Source: Bacteroidota bacterium (GTDB taxonomy: Bacteria > Bacteroidota > Bacteroidia > Bacteroidales > NBLH01). From it: a stretch of 64,000 nt of DNA. Position 1 is the first letter of the stretch, and the number at the start of each line of letters is the position of its first letter. Under the pieces are notes generated by a model. The model saw only the letters and a list, made by a program, of their open reading frames with translations, was not told where the DNA came from and did not search any database. The stretch is from NCBI GenBank assembly GCA_025361565.1, contig JANYKN010000116.1, forward strand, positions 348,470-412,469, read 5' to 3'. Below, piece by piece: positions 47,547 to 56,695 of the stretch. The position numbers and the translations under genes were made by a program.

Positions 47547-47580
47547 TTGATTCTTTTTGAAAAAAATATCACTAACTTAG
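47547..47580 (+). promoter_or_regulatory. Possible promoter of the THX gene
   Basis: TTG (47547-47549), 23 bases, TAACTTAG (47573-47580), one mismatch from TAnnTTTG; 30 bases before the THX start codon. Confidence 0.4.
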
Positions 47581-47610
47581 TAGACTTTATAATAATTAAT
47601 ATTTTTTATT

Positions 47611-47760
47611 ATGGGAAAAGGAGATAAAAAAACAAGGCGAGGTAAAATTTTTGCAGGAAGTTTTGGAGTTCGAAGACGAAAAAAACCAGAAAAACTGACG
47701 ATAATTGAAAGTCCGCAAAAAATTGTAAAAACTGTAAAAGCAAAAAAAAGTAAGGCTTGA
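47611..47760 (+). CDS. 30S ribosomal protein THX
   Basis: A 49-residue, very basic protein starting MGKGDKKTRRGKIFAGSFGV, the hallmark of the THX family of small ribosomal subunit proteins; about one third of residues are Lys or Arg. It is short enough to be missed by routine gene calling. The start at ATG 47611 is fixed by the family N-terminus. It stands alone on the plus strand between two minus-strand genes, with a promoter-like pair of boxes in front and a GC-rich hairpin behind. Confidence 0.9.
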   Translation: MGKGDKKTRRGKIFAGSFGVRRRKKPEKLTIIESPQKIVKTVKAKKSKA

Positions 47761-47785
47761 AAAACTTACTTACTAAAAAAGATTA

Positions 47786-47809
47786 GGCTGCAAGATAAAT
47801 CTTGCAGCC
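47786..47809 (+). terminator. GC-rich hairpin after the THX gene
   Basis: GGCTGCAAGA (47786-47795) and TCTTGCAGCC (47800-47809) pair perfectly over a TAAA loop, 25 bases after the stop. No T-tract follows on the plus strand, so termination may be weak or the stem may protect the 3' end. Confidence 0.6.
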
Positions 47810-48235
47810 CATCCCAAAAATCAATGTTTAACCCTAAAATTAAAATTAACCTAATGTTTAATCACCTCTGCACATAACCCTCAGTCTTTGTAACTATTGT
47901 TACTTTTCTTTTTAAATCTAATTTCTGATTTAGCTATCTATTTACTTATTTCAGAATTCTTTTATTATTAATCTTGTACTAAGATATAACAAATTGATAT
48001 TCTTCAACAACATTTTATTTAAATGCAACTTAGAATCTTTGTTGTAAATAAAAAAACATCACCAGATAACTAACTATTATACTTAACATTAGGAACAATA
48101 TTCAGATATTCGCAATTTTTAATCTTTTATTTTTTTATAGAGTATCATAATAAAAAATTCACTAATAGCTTTAATAAATGAATACCATTAAAATGAAAGC
48201 AATTGAAATTTGAGGATAAACTTGGATTTAAGCAG

Positions 48236-48260
48236 GGAAATTATTTATAAAATAATTTCC
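48236..48260 (-). terminator. Hairpin at the end of the rfb operon
   Basis: GGAAATTATTT (48236-48246) and AAATAATTTCC (48250-48260) are a perfect 11-bp stem with a 3-base loop, 26 bases after the rfbC stop on the minus strand. No T-tract follows, so it is only a possible terminator. Confidence 0.4.
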
Positions 48261-48286
48261 ACTTTGGAACCGAAATATAAGATCCT

Positions 48287-48835
48287 CTATTTGAAAAAAT
48301 CCGCATTATCAATCAAAGGCCAAAGCAGATCTTTTTCACTGATAATTTGCTTGTATTTGTCAATTTTCCAATCAATATTTAATTTTGAATCGTTAAGATT
48401 GACACCACGTTCTGAGTCTTTATTGTAGTAATTATCGCATTTGTAATTAACGATTGTCTCTGGGCTAATAACTGAAAAACCATGGGCAAAACCTTTTGGT
48501 ATATAAAATTGGCGTTTGTTTTCAGCCGAAAGTTCGATTGCGAAATATGAGCCAAATGTTTTTGAGTTCTGTCTCATATCAACTGCAACATCCAAAATTT
48601 TGCCTTGTACCACTCTAAGCAATTTAGTTTGCGCAAAAGGTTCTAATTGATAATGCAAGCCTCTGATTACACCGTAGCTAGACTTTGATTCATTATCCTG
48701 TATAAATTGTGCTTTCAACCCGTACTCTGATATTTTTTTCAAATTGTAAGATTCGAAAAAATAACCTCTTTCATCTTCAAATACCTGAGGCTCTATAATA
48801 TATAAGCCATCAAAACCTGTTTCAATTATTTTCAT
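48287..48835 (-). CDS. rfbC: dTDP-4-dehydrorhamnose 3,5-epimerase
   Basis: Cupin-fold epimerase of dTDP-L-rhamnose synthesis; 182 residues from ATG 48835, four bases after the rfbA stop. An ATG at 48850 would overlap rfbA and add five residues. Typical features: FEDERGYFFESYN, QDNESKSSYGVIRGLHYQ with catalytic H61, GKILDVAVDMRQNSKTFG, FYIPKGFAHGFSVISPETIVNYKCDNYYNKDSERGV. rfbB and rfbD are not in the window, so full rhamnose synthesis would need genes elsewhere. Confidence 0.95.
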   Translation of the reverse strand: MKIIETGFDGLYIIEPQVFEDERGYFFESYNLKKISEYGLKAQFIQDNESKSSYGVIRGLHYQLEPFAQTKLLRVVQGKILDVAVDMRQNSKTFGSYFAIELSAENKRQFYIPKGFAHGFSVISPETIVNYKCDNYYNKDSERGVNLNDSKLNIDWKIDKYKQIISEKDLLWPLIDNADFFK

Positions 48836-48839
48836 TAAA

Positions 48840-49727
48840 TTAGAAATCAAACGTTTTTACTTTTCCCGAAGCCAAATTAAAAAGATATTCGCCATATTGG
48901 TTGTTCTTCATTTCCCCAGCTAATTTAAGTATTTGGTCTTTATTAATATACCCTTTAAAATAAGCAATTTCCTCAATACAAGCTACTTTTAATCCTTGTC
49001 TATACTCAATAGTGGCAATAAAATTAGATGCCTGCAATAAACTCTCATGAGTACCAGTATCAAGCCATGCCATTCCTCGCCCCATTAATTGAACTTGTAA
49101 TCGATTCTCGCTCAGGAAAATACGGTTTAAATCCGTGATTTCAAGCTCGCCTCTTTTTGAAGGTTTTAGATTTTTAGCTTTTTCAACAACATCATTGGTA
49201 TAAAAATACAAACCAGTAACTGCATAATTCGATTTTGGAATTTCAGGTTTTTCTTCAAGACTTATAACTTTACCCTGATCGTTAAATTCAACAACACCAT
49301 AACGCTCAGGATCTTTAACGAAATAGCCAAATACTTTTGCCCCATCAGCAAGCTTTGCCGCCTCCATGAGCGTTTTTTGGAAACCGTAGCCAAAATATAT
49401 ATTATCGCCCAAAATTAGACAAACAGAGCTACTTCCAATAAATTTTTCACCAATGATAAAAGCTTGTGCCAATCCATCAGGCGATGGTTGAATGGCATAT
49501 TCAAGTTTTAATCCAATTTGAGAACCATCGCCTAAAAGGTTTTCATAGAGTCCTATATCCTGAGGAGTTGATATTACAAGAATCTCCTTTATACCGGCAA
49601 GCATAAGAGTAGAAAGTGGATAATAAATCATTGGTTTATCATAAACAGGAATAATCTGTTTAGAAATGCTCTTGGTGATTGGATACAATCTTGTACCTGA
49701 ACCTCCGGCTAAAATAATACCTTTCAT
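48840..49727 (-). CDS. rfbA: Glucose-1-phosphate thymidylyltransferase
   Basis: Makes dTDP-glucose from dTTP and glucose 1-phosphate; 295 residues. The nucleotidyltransferase signature [23 protein letters not shown] is at the start, followed by [31 protein letters not shown] and [34 protein letters not shown]. The length and sequence match the RfbA/RmlA long form. It lies 50 bases after the UDP-xylose synthase gene and is followed directly by rfbC. Confidence 0.96.
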   Translation of the reverse strand: MKGIILAGGSGTRLYPITKSISKQIIPVYDKPMIYYPLSTLMLAGIKEILVISTPQDIGLYENLLGDGSQIGLKLEYAIQPSPDGLAQAFIIGEKFIGSSSVCLILGDNIYFGYGFQKTLMEAAKLADGAKVFGYFVKDPERYGVVEFNDQGKVISLEEKPEIPKSNYAVTGLYFYTNDVVEKAKNLKPSKRGELEITDLNRIFLSENRLQVQLMGRGMAWLDTGTHESLLQASNFIATIEYRQGLKVACIEEIAYFKGYINKDQILKLAGEMKNNQYGEYLFNLASGKVKTFDF

Positions 49728-49777
49728 ATTCTATATTTATAATTTCAATTAATTTATTATCCGTAACATCTAAATAA

Positions 49778-50722
49778 TTATGTAAAATTCAATGTTCTCT
49801 TGAAATAATCAATAGTTTTAAGCAAGCCTTCTTCGAGTTGAATTTTAGGTTCCCATCCACCTAGTTTTTCTTTAGCAAGGCTAATATCCGGCTGCCTTTG
49901 AGTGGGATCGTCCTGGGGAAGTGGCATGAAAATTAGTTTTGATTTTGAATTAGTTAATTCAATCACTTTTTGAGCAAGTTCCAAAATAGTAAATTCATAT
50001 GGATTCCCTATATTTACAGGTCCATGAAACTCATCCGGTGTATTCATCATTCGGATCATTCCTTCTACTAAATCATCAACATATTGAAAGCTACGAGACT
50101 GATTTCCAGTTCCATAAATGGTAATATCCTGATTTTTTAATGCTTGAATGATAAAATTAGAAACTACCCTGCCGTCATTCGGGTGCATTCGTGGTCCGTA
50201 TGTGTTAAATATCCTTATAATTTTAATCCGGGCATTGGTTTGTTCAAGATAGTTCATAAACAAAGTTTCTGCACATCTCTTTCCTTCATCATAACATGCC
50301 CTTGGCCCTAAGGTATTTACATTTCCCCAATAAGATTCAGGTTGCGGATGTACTTTGGGATCACCATATATTTCGCTGGTTGAAGCTTGTAATATTTTTG
50401 CTTTCTTACGTTTTGCCAATCCTAGCATATTGATGGCTCCCATCACTGATGTTTTTATGGTTTTAATTCCATTAATTTGGTAATGAATGGGTGAAGCCGG
50501 GCAAGCGAGATTGTATATTTCGTCCACTTCGGCAAAAAATGGCATGGTTACATCGTGCCTAACCACTTCGAAAAACTTATTGTTCATCAAATGAATGATA
50601 TTCGATTTTGAACCAGTGAAATAATTATCAAGTGATATCACATCATTTCCTTCATCAAGCAATCTTTCACATAAATGAGAGCCAATAAAGCCTGCTCCGC
50701 CTGTTACCAATATTCTTTTCAT
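49778..50722 (-). CDS. UDP-glucuronate decarboxylase (UDP-xylose synthase)
   Basis: Short-chain dehydrogenase-fold enzyme turning UDP-glucuronate into UDP-xylose; 314 residues, the length of the soluble bacterial form. [20 protein letters not shown] binds [53 protein letters not shown] and the catalytic YDEGKR (Tyr and Lys) are characteristic, as is [20 protein letters not shown]. The upstream ugd gene would make its substrate; a terminator lies between them but both are on the same strand. Confidence 0.94.
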   Translation of the reverse strand: MKRILVTGGAGFIGSHLCERLLDEGNDVISLDNYFTGSKSNIIHLMNNKFFEVVRHDVTMPFFAEVDEIYNLACPASPIHYQINGIKTIKTSVMGAINMLGLAKRKKAKILQASTSEIYGDPKVHPQPESYWGNVNTLGPRACYDEGKRCAETLFMNYLEQTNARIKIIRIFNTYGPRMHPNDGRVVSNFIIQALKNQDITIYGTGNQSRSFQYVDDLVEGMIRMMNTPDEFHGPVNIGNPYEFTILELAQKVIELTNSKSKLIFMPLPQDDPTQRQPDISLAKEKLGGWEPKIQLEEGLLKTIDYFKRTLNFT

Positions 50723-50776
50723 ACATTTTATTTGGGGCTAAAGTTAATAGCATTTTTTAATTGTCGCAAAAAAATC

Positions 50777-50812
50777 AAAAAAGCCTTGATATTTAATTAA
50801 ATATCAAGGCTT
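50777..50812 (-). terminator. Terminator after ugd (32-base perfect palindrome)
   Basis: 50781-50812 is a perfect palindrome (AAGCCTTGATATTTAA and its complement). On the minus strand it is followed by TTTT, GA and a T7 run. It lies 23 bases after the ugd stop. Confidence 0.85.
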
Positions 50813-50834
50813 AAATATATGAAATTTATAAATT

Positions 50835-52160
50835 CTATTTTACATTTGGCCTGCCAATGCTATAATATACAAAGTTATTTTCTTTCATTTCGCTTGGCTC
50901 ATAAATATTTCTACCATCAAATATCAAATTATTTTTTAATAAACGAGATAATATTTCAAAATTCAAAACTCTGAATTCGTTCCATTCTGTAATCAATAAA
51001 AGAGCATCAGCACCTACTAGCGCATCATACTGATCTTTGGCATAATAAATTTCAGTCATGGACATTTTTTTGGTTTCTTCCATTGATACTGGATCGTAAG
51101 CTTTTACTTTTCCTCCAGCAGCTACAATTTTATCAATAATAACCAATGATGGTGCTTCGCGCATATCATCGGTATTTGGTTTAAATGAAAGACCCCAAAC
51201 TGCAAATGTTTTCCCTTTTATATCATGATTAAAATGATCCATAATTTTAGTAAACATCACTGATTTTTGGGCATCATTCACATTTTCAACAGCTTTAAGA
51301 ATTTGTAAAGAATATTTATTATCGTCTGCTGTTTTAATCAGTGCCTTTACATCTTTCGGGAAACACGAACCTCCATAACCTACTCCTGCATAGATGAATT
51401 TATTACCAATTCTGGAATCGGATCCAATTCCTTTCCGAACCATATTGATATCAGCACCAACAATTTCGCATAAATTTGCAATATCATTCATAAATGAAAT
51501 TTTAGTAGCTAGCATAGAATTAGCTGCATACTTGGTTAGTTCAGCCGATGGAATATCCATAAATAATATAGGATGACCATTTAAAAGAAACGGCTTGTAA
51601 AGTTTGCTCATAATTTTCTCTGCCCTATCAGATTCTATTCCAATAACAATCCGGTCTGGCTTAAGAAAATCATCAATTGCGTCTCCTTCCTTTAAAAATT
51701 CGGGATTTGATGCAACATCAAAAGGTATGTTAAGTCCTCTTTTATCAAGCTCTTGCTGGATGGCCAATTTCACCTTTTTAGCTGTTCCAATTGGTACTGT
51801 ACTTTTGGTAACCATTACAATATAATCAGTCATATGCTGTCCGACCTCCCTTGCAACAGCCAATACATACTGCAAATCTGCACTTCCATCTCCTCCAGGC
51901 GGTGTACCAACCGCACTAAAAACAACTTCTGAACCTTCCAGACTTTCTTTGAGGCTGGTTGTAAAATGTAACCGACCTTTTACAACATTGCGTTCAATTA
52001 AACTTTCAAGTCCTGGTTCATAAATTGGTACAATACCTTCCTTTAAACCATTGATTTTTTTTTCATCAATATCAACACAAGTTACATCTATTCCAGTTTC
52101 GGCAAAACATGCGCCTGAAACCAATCCTACATAACCTGTTCCAACTACAGCTATTTTCAT
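50835..52160 (-). CDS. ugd: UDP-glucose 6-dehydrogenase
   Basis: Oxidises UDP-glucose to UDP-glucuronate; 441 residues. The NAD site is KIAVVGTGYVGLVSGACFAE; GTPPGGDGSADLQYV, TKSTVPIGTAKKV and NPEFLKEGDAIDDFLKPDRIVIG are family motifs, and the catalytic Cys is C266 in GVGYGGSCFPKDVKAL. FAVWGLSFKPNTDDMREAPS marks the C-terminal domain. It supplies the decarboxylase coded downstream and possibly uronic acids for the glycan cluster at 24-31 kb. The 600 bases in front hold a repeat element but no clear promoter. Confidence 0.96.
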   Translation of the reverse strand: MKIAVVGTGYVGLVSGACFAETGIDVTCVDIDEKKINGLKEGIVPIYEPGLESLIERNVVKGRLHFTTSLKESLEGSEVVFSAVGTPPGGDGSADLQYVLAVAREVGQHMTDYIVMVTKSTVPIGTAKKVKLAIQQELDKRGLNIPFDVASNPEFLKEGDAIDDFLKPDRIVIGIESDRAEKIMSKLYKPFLLNGHPILFMDIPSAELTKYAANSMLATKISFMNDIANLCEIVGADINMVRKGIGSDSRIGNKFIYAGVGYGGSCFPKDVKALIKTADDNKYSLQILKAVENVNDAQKSVMFTKIMDHFNHDIKGKTFAVWGLSFKPNTDDMREAPSLVIIDKIVAAGGKVKAYDPVSMEETKKMSMTEIYYAKDQYDALVGADALLLITEWNEFRVLNFEILSRLLKNNLIFDGRNIYEPSEMKENNFVYYSIGRPNVK

Positions 52161-52767
52161 ATCTAATATTTTATTGAATTTTATGTTTAAATGGGGATTT
52201 CAATTGAATACCTCCATGTTTTTTGAAATTTCCTATGACTTAATCAATCAATATCCATTATTTACAATTTATAGAATTCAAGAAGTGTAACTATATACTA
52301 ATGAATACTTTACTATTGATGATCTTTATAAAACCTTGTATTTTTTTGATTTGAAAATTATCGTAAAAATAAAAAAAAATTTGTTCTCATTAATTGATTA
52401 CCTATTAATTACATGAAACATCTATGATTATTGACAAACACAAAAGAACTCCATTCCAAATTACATATAATCAATGAGTTGTAAAATGAACTTTTCCGGC
52501 ACAAGTAGAAGGGGTATATCTACTTTATCTTTTTTTGAATAAAACTTCGCAAACAATGTGGAATAAAAACCAATTAGATCACGATATATTTTGCTGCCTT
52601 GATCATTTTTACATGATAATTTTAATACGTCTTCGACTTTTAAATCATTGTGTTACTGATTAATTTCATTTGTTAAACACTATAAGATTTTTTCCAACGT
52701 ATTGGGCATTTCTTGCTAGTTAATTGGTGCAAATTGATTATCTTGTCACCGATTTAAAAAATAATTT
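52161..52767. other. Long divergent intergenic region with second repeat copy
   Basis: About 600 AT-rich bases between ugd (minus) and the small membrane protein gene (plus). It carries a diverged copy of the 41.3-kb element. I found no convincing -7/-33 promoter pair for either gene, which is surprising for a divergent region of this length. Confidence 0.5.
52560..52644. repeat. Intergenic repeat element, copy 2 (diverged)
   Basis: GGAATAA (52560-52566), GATCA (52601-52605), 10 bases, then a 29-base block (52616-52644) matching 41401-41429 at 26 of 29 positions. The long inverted repeats of copy 1 are not kept. Confidence 0.45.
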
Positions 52768-52956
52768 ATGCTCAAAAAGAAGACTGAAATTATAAAAATG
52801 AAACAAATGGAAACCTTTGTTATCAAAGAAAAAAACTTGAAGCGGCTCGGAGATTTAACCAATGACGGACAAAAATCAATTTTGCCATTTGCTATATTTC
52901 TGGTGTTCGTTTTTATTATCGCTTACTTGTATTTTAACAATGTGTTTTTTAAATAA
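52768..52956 (+). CDS. Small single-span membrane protein of unknown function
   Basis: A 62-codon frame coding a basic, helical head and a C-terminal hydrophobic span (ILPFAIFLVFVFIIAYLYF) ending NNVFFK. In-frame ATGs at 52798 and 52807 are alternative starts. It lies 33 bases before the 5'-nucleotidase gene on the same strand and could be co-transcribed. No family is recognised. The long clean hydrophobic stretch favours a real gene, but the evidence is thin. Confidence 0.45.
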   Translation: MLKKKTEIIKMKQMETFVIKEKNLKRLGDLTNDGQKSILPFAIFLVFVFIIAYLYFNNVFFK

Positions 52957-52989
52957 TTCAATCAATAATAACCATCTAACTTTATATTA

Positions 52990-54747
52990 ATGTATAATAA
53001 ATTTCTTCTTATTCTTTCGGGTTTATTGGTATTCAGTTTTGGATTGTTCTCATTTGGCCAGGATAAACCCGAAATTTTACATTTAAAAATTATTGAAACA
53101 AGTGATGTTCATGGTGCAATTTTCCCTTTTGACTATATTAAAAACACAGCAAAGGAATATTCTCTAGCTTCTGTAGCTACATATGTAAACAGTGAAAGAG
53201 AAAAAAAAGATATGGAAGTTATACTTCTTGATAACGGTGATATTTTGCAAGGTCAACCATTAGTATATTATTCAAATTTTGAAAATCCTGATACAACGCA
53301 TATATGTGCAGCAGCAATGAACTATATGAAATATGATGCAGCAACAATTGGTAATCATGATATTGAAGCCGGGCATGGAGTCTATGATAAAATAGCAAAG
53401 GAGTTTCATTTTCCATGGATGGCAGCAAATGCCGTAGATACAAAAACAGGTTCCCCATATTTTAAACCCTATACGATAATCGATAAAAATGGTTTTAAAA
53501 TTGCAATATTAGGACTTATTACTCCTGCAATTCCGCAGTGGCTTCCTGAGAACATTTGGAAAGGAATGGAATTTGAAGATATGCTGGAATCTGCAAAAAA
53601 GTGGTTAGCAATTATCAACAAAAATGAAAAACCGGACATTCTTGTTGGATTGTTTCATACAGGAATTGATTATACCTATAATAATGAGACGGATACAACC
53701 TATAAAAATGAAAACGCTGCCAAATTAATTGCACAAAAAATACCTGGTTTTGATATAATCTTTGCCGGACATGATCATCAAAAATTCAATGAAATGATTT
53801 TGAATCCTGTTGGTAACGAAGTACTTTTGATCGATCCGGCTAGTAGTGCGCAAGCCATTGCTGTTGCCGATATTCAACTGAAATGGAATGAGCAAACTAA
53901 AACCTATACAAAAACCAAAACCGGTCAATTGATTGAAACAGAAAATTATGCACCGGATACGATTATGCTGAAGTATCTCGAACCTTATCAAGTTAAAGCA
54001 TCGACCTATATTAATCGTGTAATCGGAGTAAACAAAAAAACAATTTCAGCAAGAGAATCCCTTTTTGGAAATTCAGCTTTTATTGATTTTATACAACAAA
54101 TTCAAATGGAAATAAGTGGTGCCGAAATTTCATTTGCAGCTCCGCTAAACTTTGATTTTGAAATTAAAGAAGGTCAAATAAGCGTACGTGATATGTTTAA
54201 ACTCTATCGATTTGAGAACTTATTATACAGCATGGTTCTGAGTGGCAAGGAAATAAAAAATTATCTTGAATTTTCTTATGGTTTATGGTTTAATCAAATG
54301 GCTTCAGAAAATGATCCTTTGCTTAAATACCATAAAAAAGAAAATGGAAAAATAATGCTTGACAATCCTTTTTATAATTTTTCTTCAGCAGCTGGAATCA
54401 TATATACAGTTGATGTTTCAAAACCTGTGGGGAAAAGAGTTCAAATTATAAGTCTTTCGAATGGGAAAAAATTTAAATTGGATACGAAATATAAGGTTGC
54501 TATAAATTCATATACAGGAAATGGCGGTGGAGGTCTTTTAACAACCGGTGCAGGCATTAATAAAGAATTGCTTGCAAACCGAATTGTTTTCTCTACCGAA
54601 AAAGATTTGAGATTTTATATGATGAAATACATAGAAAAAAAAGGTGTCATTGAAATTAAAAAAACCGATAATTGGAAAGTAATACCTGAAGATTGGTGGA
54701 AAAAAGCCAAAGAAAGTGATTATCGACTTCTATTTCCCAAATATTGA
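52990..54747 (+). CDS. Periplasmic 5'-nucleotidase / 2',3'-cyclic phosphodiesterase family protein
   Basis: A 585-residue exported metallophosphatase of the UshA/CpdB family. The signal peptide ends FSFGQ. The N-terminal calcineurin-like domain has metal ligands in ETSDVHGAIFPF, LLDNGDILQGQPL, ATIGNHDIEAG, GLFHTGIDY and FAGHDHQKFNE. The C-terminal nucleotide-binding domain holds ISFAAPLNFDFEIKEGQISVRDMFKLYRFENLLY and NSYTGNGGGGLLTTGAGI. It would release phosphate and nucleosides from extracellular nucleotides; which nucleotide is preferred is not clear. It ends near a bidirectional terminator. Confidence 0.92.
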   Translation: MYNKFLLILSGLLVFSFGLFSFGQDKPEILHLKIIETSDVHGAIFPFDYIKNTAKEYSLASVATYVNSEREKKDMEVILLDNGDILQGQPLVYYSNFENPDTTHICAAAMNYMKYDAATIGNHDIEAGHGVYDKIAKEFHFPWMAANAVDTKTGSPYFKPYTIIDKNGFKIAILGLITPAIPQWLPENIWKGMEFEDMLESAKKWLAIINKNEKPDILVGLFHTGIDYTYNNETDTTYKNENAAKLIAQKIPGFDIIFAGHDHQKFNEMILNPVGNEVLLIDPASSAQAIAVADIQLKWNEQTKTYTKTKTGQLIETENYAPDTIMLKYLEPYQVKASTYINRVIGVNKKTISARESLFGNSAFIDFIQQIQMEISGAEISFAAPLNFDFEIKEGQISVRDMFKLYRFENLLYSMVLSGKEIKNYLEFSYGLWFNQMASENDPLLKYHKKENGKIMLDNPFYNFSSAAGIIYTVDVSKPVGKRVQIISLSNGKKFKLDTKYKVAINSYTGNGGGGLLTTGAGINKELLANRIVFSTEKDLRFYMMKYIEKKGVIEIKKTDNWKVIPEDWWKKAKESDYRLLFPKY

Positions 54748-54800
54748 AATTCAATATGCAAAAGTTTGCAAGAATTTAGTGGATGAAGATATTAATAATG

Positions 54801-54822
54801 AAAAAGCCCTTTCCGGGCTTTA
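54801..54822. terminator. Bidirectional terminator between the nucleotidase and SiaC genes
   Basis: AAAGCCC (54803-54809) and GGGCTTT (54815-54821) pair over five bases. Minus-strand reading ends in T5 and plus-strand reading in TTTATTC, so it probably serves both convergent genes. Confidence 0.75.
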
Positions 54823-54828
54823 TTCATT

Positions 54829-55215
54829 TTATTTTGATGCATGTATTGCAATTAGTTCGAACGGAACATCGATTAAATCATCGTATTCTTCACCAGCTTC
54901 TTCAAGTGCTTCATCATCATCTGGATAATACCACTTTACAAGTATATCTTTACCTGTTTCGTAAATATTTTCGAGTTTTTGCATAATTATAAAAAGCACT
55001 TTCGACGATGCAGTATTGTAATATTGCAAACGAAATTCAAATACAGTTTTATCTAATGCTATTTCTTTATAATCATCCAGCCAATCTAAAATGGGTTGAT
55101 AATACTCTACAACATTTTCAGGACAAGATTTTCCCGAGATCTCAAATTTATTGTTATCAACATCCAGTGTAACGCCTGGTTTTAAACCATCTGGTTTATA
55201 ATGGATTATTCTCAT
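54829..55215 (-). CDS. Second SiaC-family (DUF1987) regulatory phosphoprotein
   Basis: A 128-residue DUF1987 protein, paralogous to the one at 9821. FRLQYYNTASSKVLFIIMQKL contains the phosphosite motif, with T68 at the same number as in Pseudomonas SiaC. DVDNNKFEISGKSCPENVVEYYQPILDWLDDY is the conserved N-terminal half; the C-terminus is acidic (PDDDEALEEAGEEYDD). It has its own promoter and terminator. The nearest phosphatase gene is the one cut at the right edge, about 8 kb away on the same strand. The partner kinase and output are not in the window. Confidence 0.9.
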   Translation of the reverse strand: MRIIHYKPDGLKPGVTLDVDNNKFEISGKSCPENVVEYYQPILDWLDDYKEIALDKTVFEFRLQYYNTASSKVLFIIMQKLENIYETGKDILVKWYYPDDDEALEEAGEEYDDLIDVPFELIAIHASK

Positions 55216-55257
55216 CTTTATTTATTTCAGAATCTATAATAATTTTATTTTCAATTG

Positions 55258-55288
55258 CAAAGATAATTAATCAAATGCGGCAAAGCAA
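55258..55288 (-). promoter_or_regulatory. Promoter of the second SiaC gene
   Basis: On the minus strand TTG (55288-55286), 20 bases, TATCTTTG (55265-55258) match the Bacteroidota consensus. The box ends 42 bases before the ATG. Confidence 0.7.
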
Positions 55289-55421
55289 TCCTGAATCAAA
55301 AATAAATCCAAAATTTGATAAATCAATATAAAAGAATCAGGAAAATAGGAATAGTTTGGATAAAGTCGATTGTTTGTTATGAAAGAAATAAATTTGTTAA
55401 TATTGGAACAAAGAACTCTAT

Positions 55422-56645
55422 TTAACTATTTATCTGTATATTAAGATATTTCATTAGCCGTTGCTTCAATTCATCTTGATTTAATGGTTTTGTTAAATAG
55501 TCATCAAATATCCCACTATATTTTTGGATTTCATGCTCTAAAGCATAAGCTGATTGTGCAATTATTGGCAAAGTCGGTCTAAATTCCTTTATCATTTGTG
55601 CTGCCATGTTTCCATCCAATATTGGCATTTTGATATCCATTAAAATCAAATTGATATTCGGATTTGATTTACAAATTTCAACAGCTTCTTTTCCGTTTTT
55701 TGCATGAATCAATTTCAAATCCATATCTATTAAAATTTCTTCAACAAATAGAAAATTAAATTCTTCATCTTCAGCGACTAATACTGTTAAAAAGTTTTCT
55801 TTTTGTTGGGTATGCAACTTATTTTTTTCAATTTCATTAACTGGTTTATACGGAATTGTAAAATTAAATGTAGAACCTTTTTCAGGCACTGATTCAACCC
55901 AAATTTCACCACCTAATAATTCTACAAATCCTTTCGAAATTGATAAACCCAACCCATTTCCACCGTATTTTCTGGTAATTGACAAGTCAGCCTGGTGAAA
56001 ACATTCAAAAATTTTTTCACGCTGGTCAAATGGAATTCCAATTCCTGTGTCTTTTACGTAAAATTGTAATTGCAGAGAGGCAATATTTTGCATCTCTACC
56101 AATGTGTAACCAAATTCAATAGATCCGCAGTGCGTAAATTTTAAAGCATTAGTCAGTAAATTTGTCAAAATTTTGATAATTTTTGCTCTATCGGTATAAA
56201 TTTCTGATTGTTTGTCGGTTAAGTGCTGTTTAGCGTATATTGAAATATTTTGATTGCTGGCTTGATTTTTAAATATTGAAAGTAAATCAATAATAATGTC
56301 ATTTATACAAACTTTGTCAATATTTGTATTTTCTTGTTTTGTTTCTATTGATGAAATAGTCAGAATATCCGTTACAATTGAAAGCAATTGATTTGTACTG
56401 TTTATGATGATAGTTGTAAAACTTTTCCGCTTTTCGGTTGATAATGCAGGCTTTTCAAGCATTTTTGAGAACCCGATAATAGAGTTCATTGGTGTTCGGA
56501 CCTCATGCGACATGTTTTGCAAAAATGCTGTTTTTAACCGATCGCTTTCCTCTGCTTTTTCTTTAGCAATTTTTAAATTATATTCATAAACTTTTCTTTC
56601 GGTTATATCCCTAATAATAGCAATAGTGAATTTTTCATTATTCAA
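55422..56645 (-). CDS. C-terminal half of a frameshifted hybrid histidine kinase (HisKA-HATPase-REC)
   Basis: A 407-codon frame that begins mid-PAS domain (TTG at 56645, TIAIIRDITERK), so it is not a complete protein. It holds the kinase H-box NMSHEVRTPMN (H47), the ATP-binding domain with DTGIGIP and GNGLGLSISKG, and a receiver with LILMDIKMPILDG and TKPL. Reading the same strand backwards past 56645 gives NCYETIGLKKDGKEFPFEIN, the missing part of the PAS domain whose front half is in the frame at 56696-57823. One base is lost in the T7 run at 56744-56750. It is either a real mutation, a slippage-prone site, or a sequencing error. Confidence 0.8.
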   Translation of the reverse strand: MNNEKFTIAIIRDITERKVYEYNLKIAKEKAEESDRLKTAFLQNMSHEVRTPMNSIIGFSKMLEKPALSTEKRKSFTTIIINSTNQLLSIVTDILTISSIETKQENTNIDKVCINDIIIDLLSIFKNQASNQNISIYAKQHLTDKQSEIYTDRAKIIKILTNLLTNALKFTHCGSIEFGYTLVEMQNIASLQLQFYVKDTGIGIPFDQREKIFECFHQADLSITRKYGGNGLGLSISKGFVELLGGEIWVESVPEKGSTFNFTIPYKPVNEIEKNKLHTQQKENFLTVLVAEDEEFNFLFVEEILIDMDLKLIHAKNGKEAVEICKSNPNINLILMDIKMPILDGNMAAQMIKEFRPTLPIIAQSAYALEHEIQKYSGIFDDYLTKPLNQDELKQRLMKYLNIQINS

Positions 56646-56695
56646 GTTATAATTACCAACATTTATTTCAAAAGGAAATTCTTTTCCATCTTTCT

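Larger units (their letters stand above)
47761..48286. other. Long AT-rich intergenic region
   Basis: About 525 bases between THX and rfbC. Apart from the THX hairpin and the palindrome at 48236-48260, it has a near-direct repeat AATGTTTAA (near 47824 and 47853) and a small GTAAC/GTTAC stem near 47890. No gene, tRNA or clear promoter was seen. Confidence 0.5.

Noticed and set aside
48210-48428. 72-codon plus-strand frame
   Set aside because: Its second half is antisense to rfbC, which is certain, and the rest has no family features.
54716-54986. Two overlapping plus-strand frames of 67-70 codons
   Set aside because: Both are antisense to the second SiaC gene or read through its terminator; low-complexity Ser/His-rich translation.
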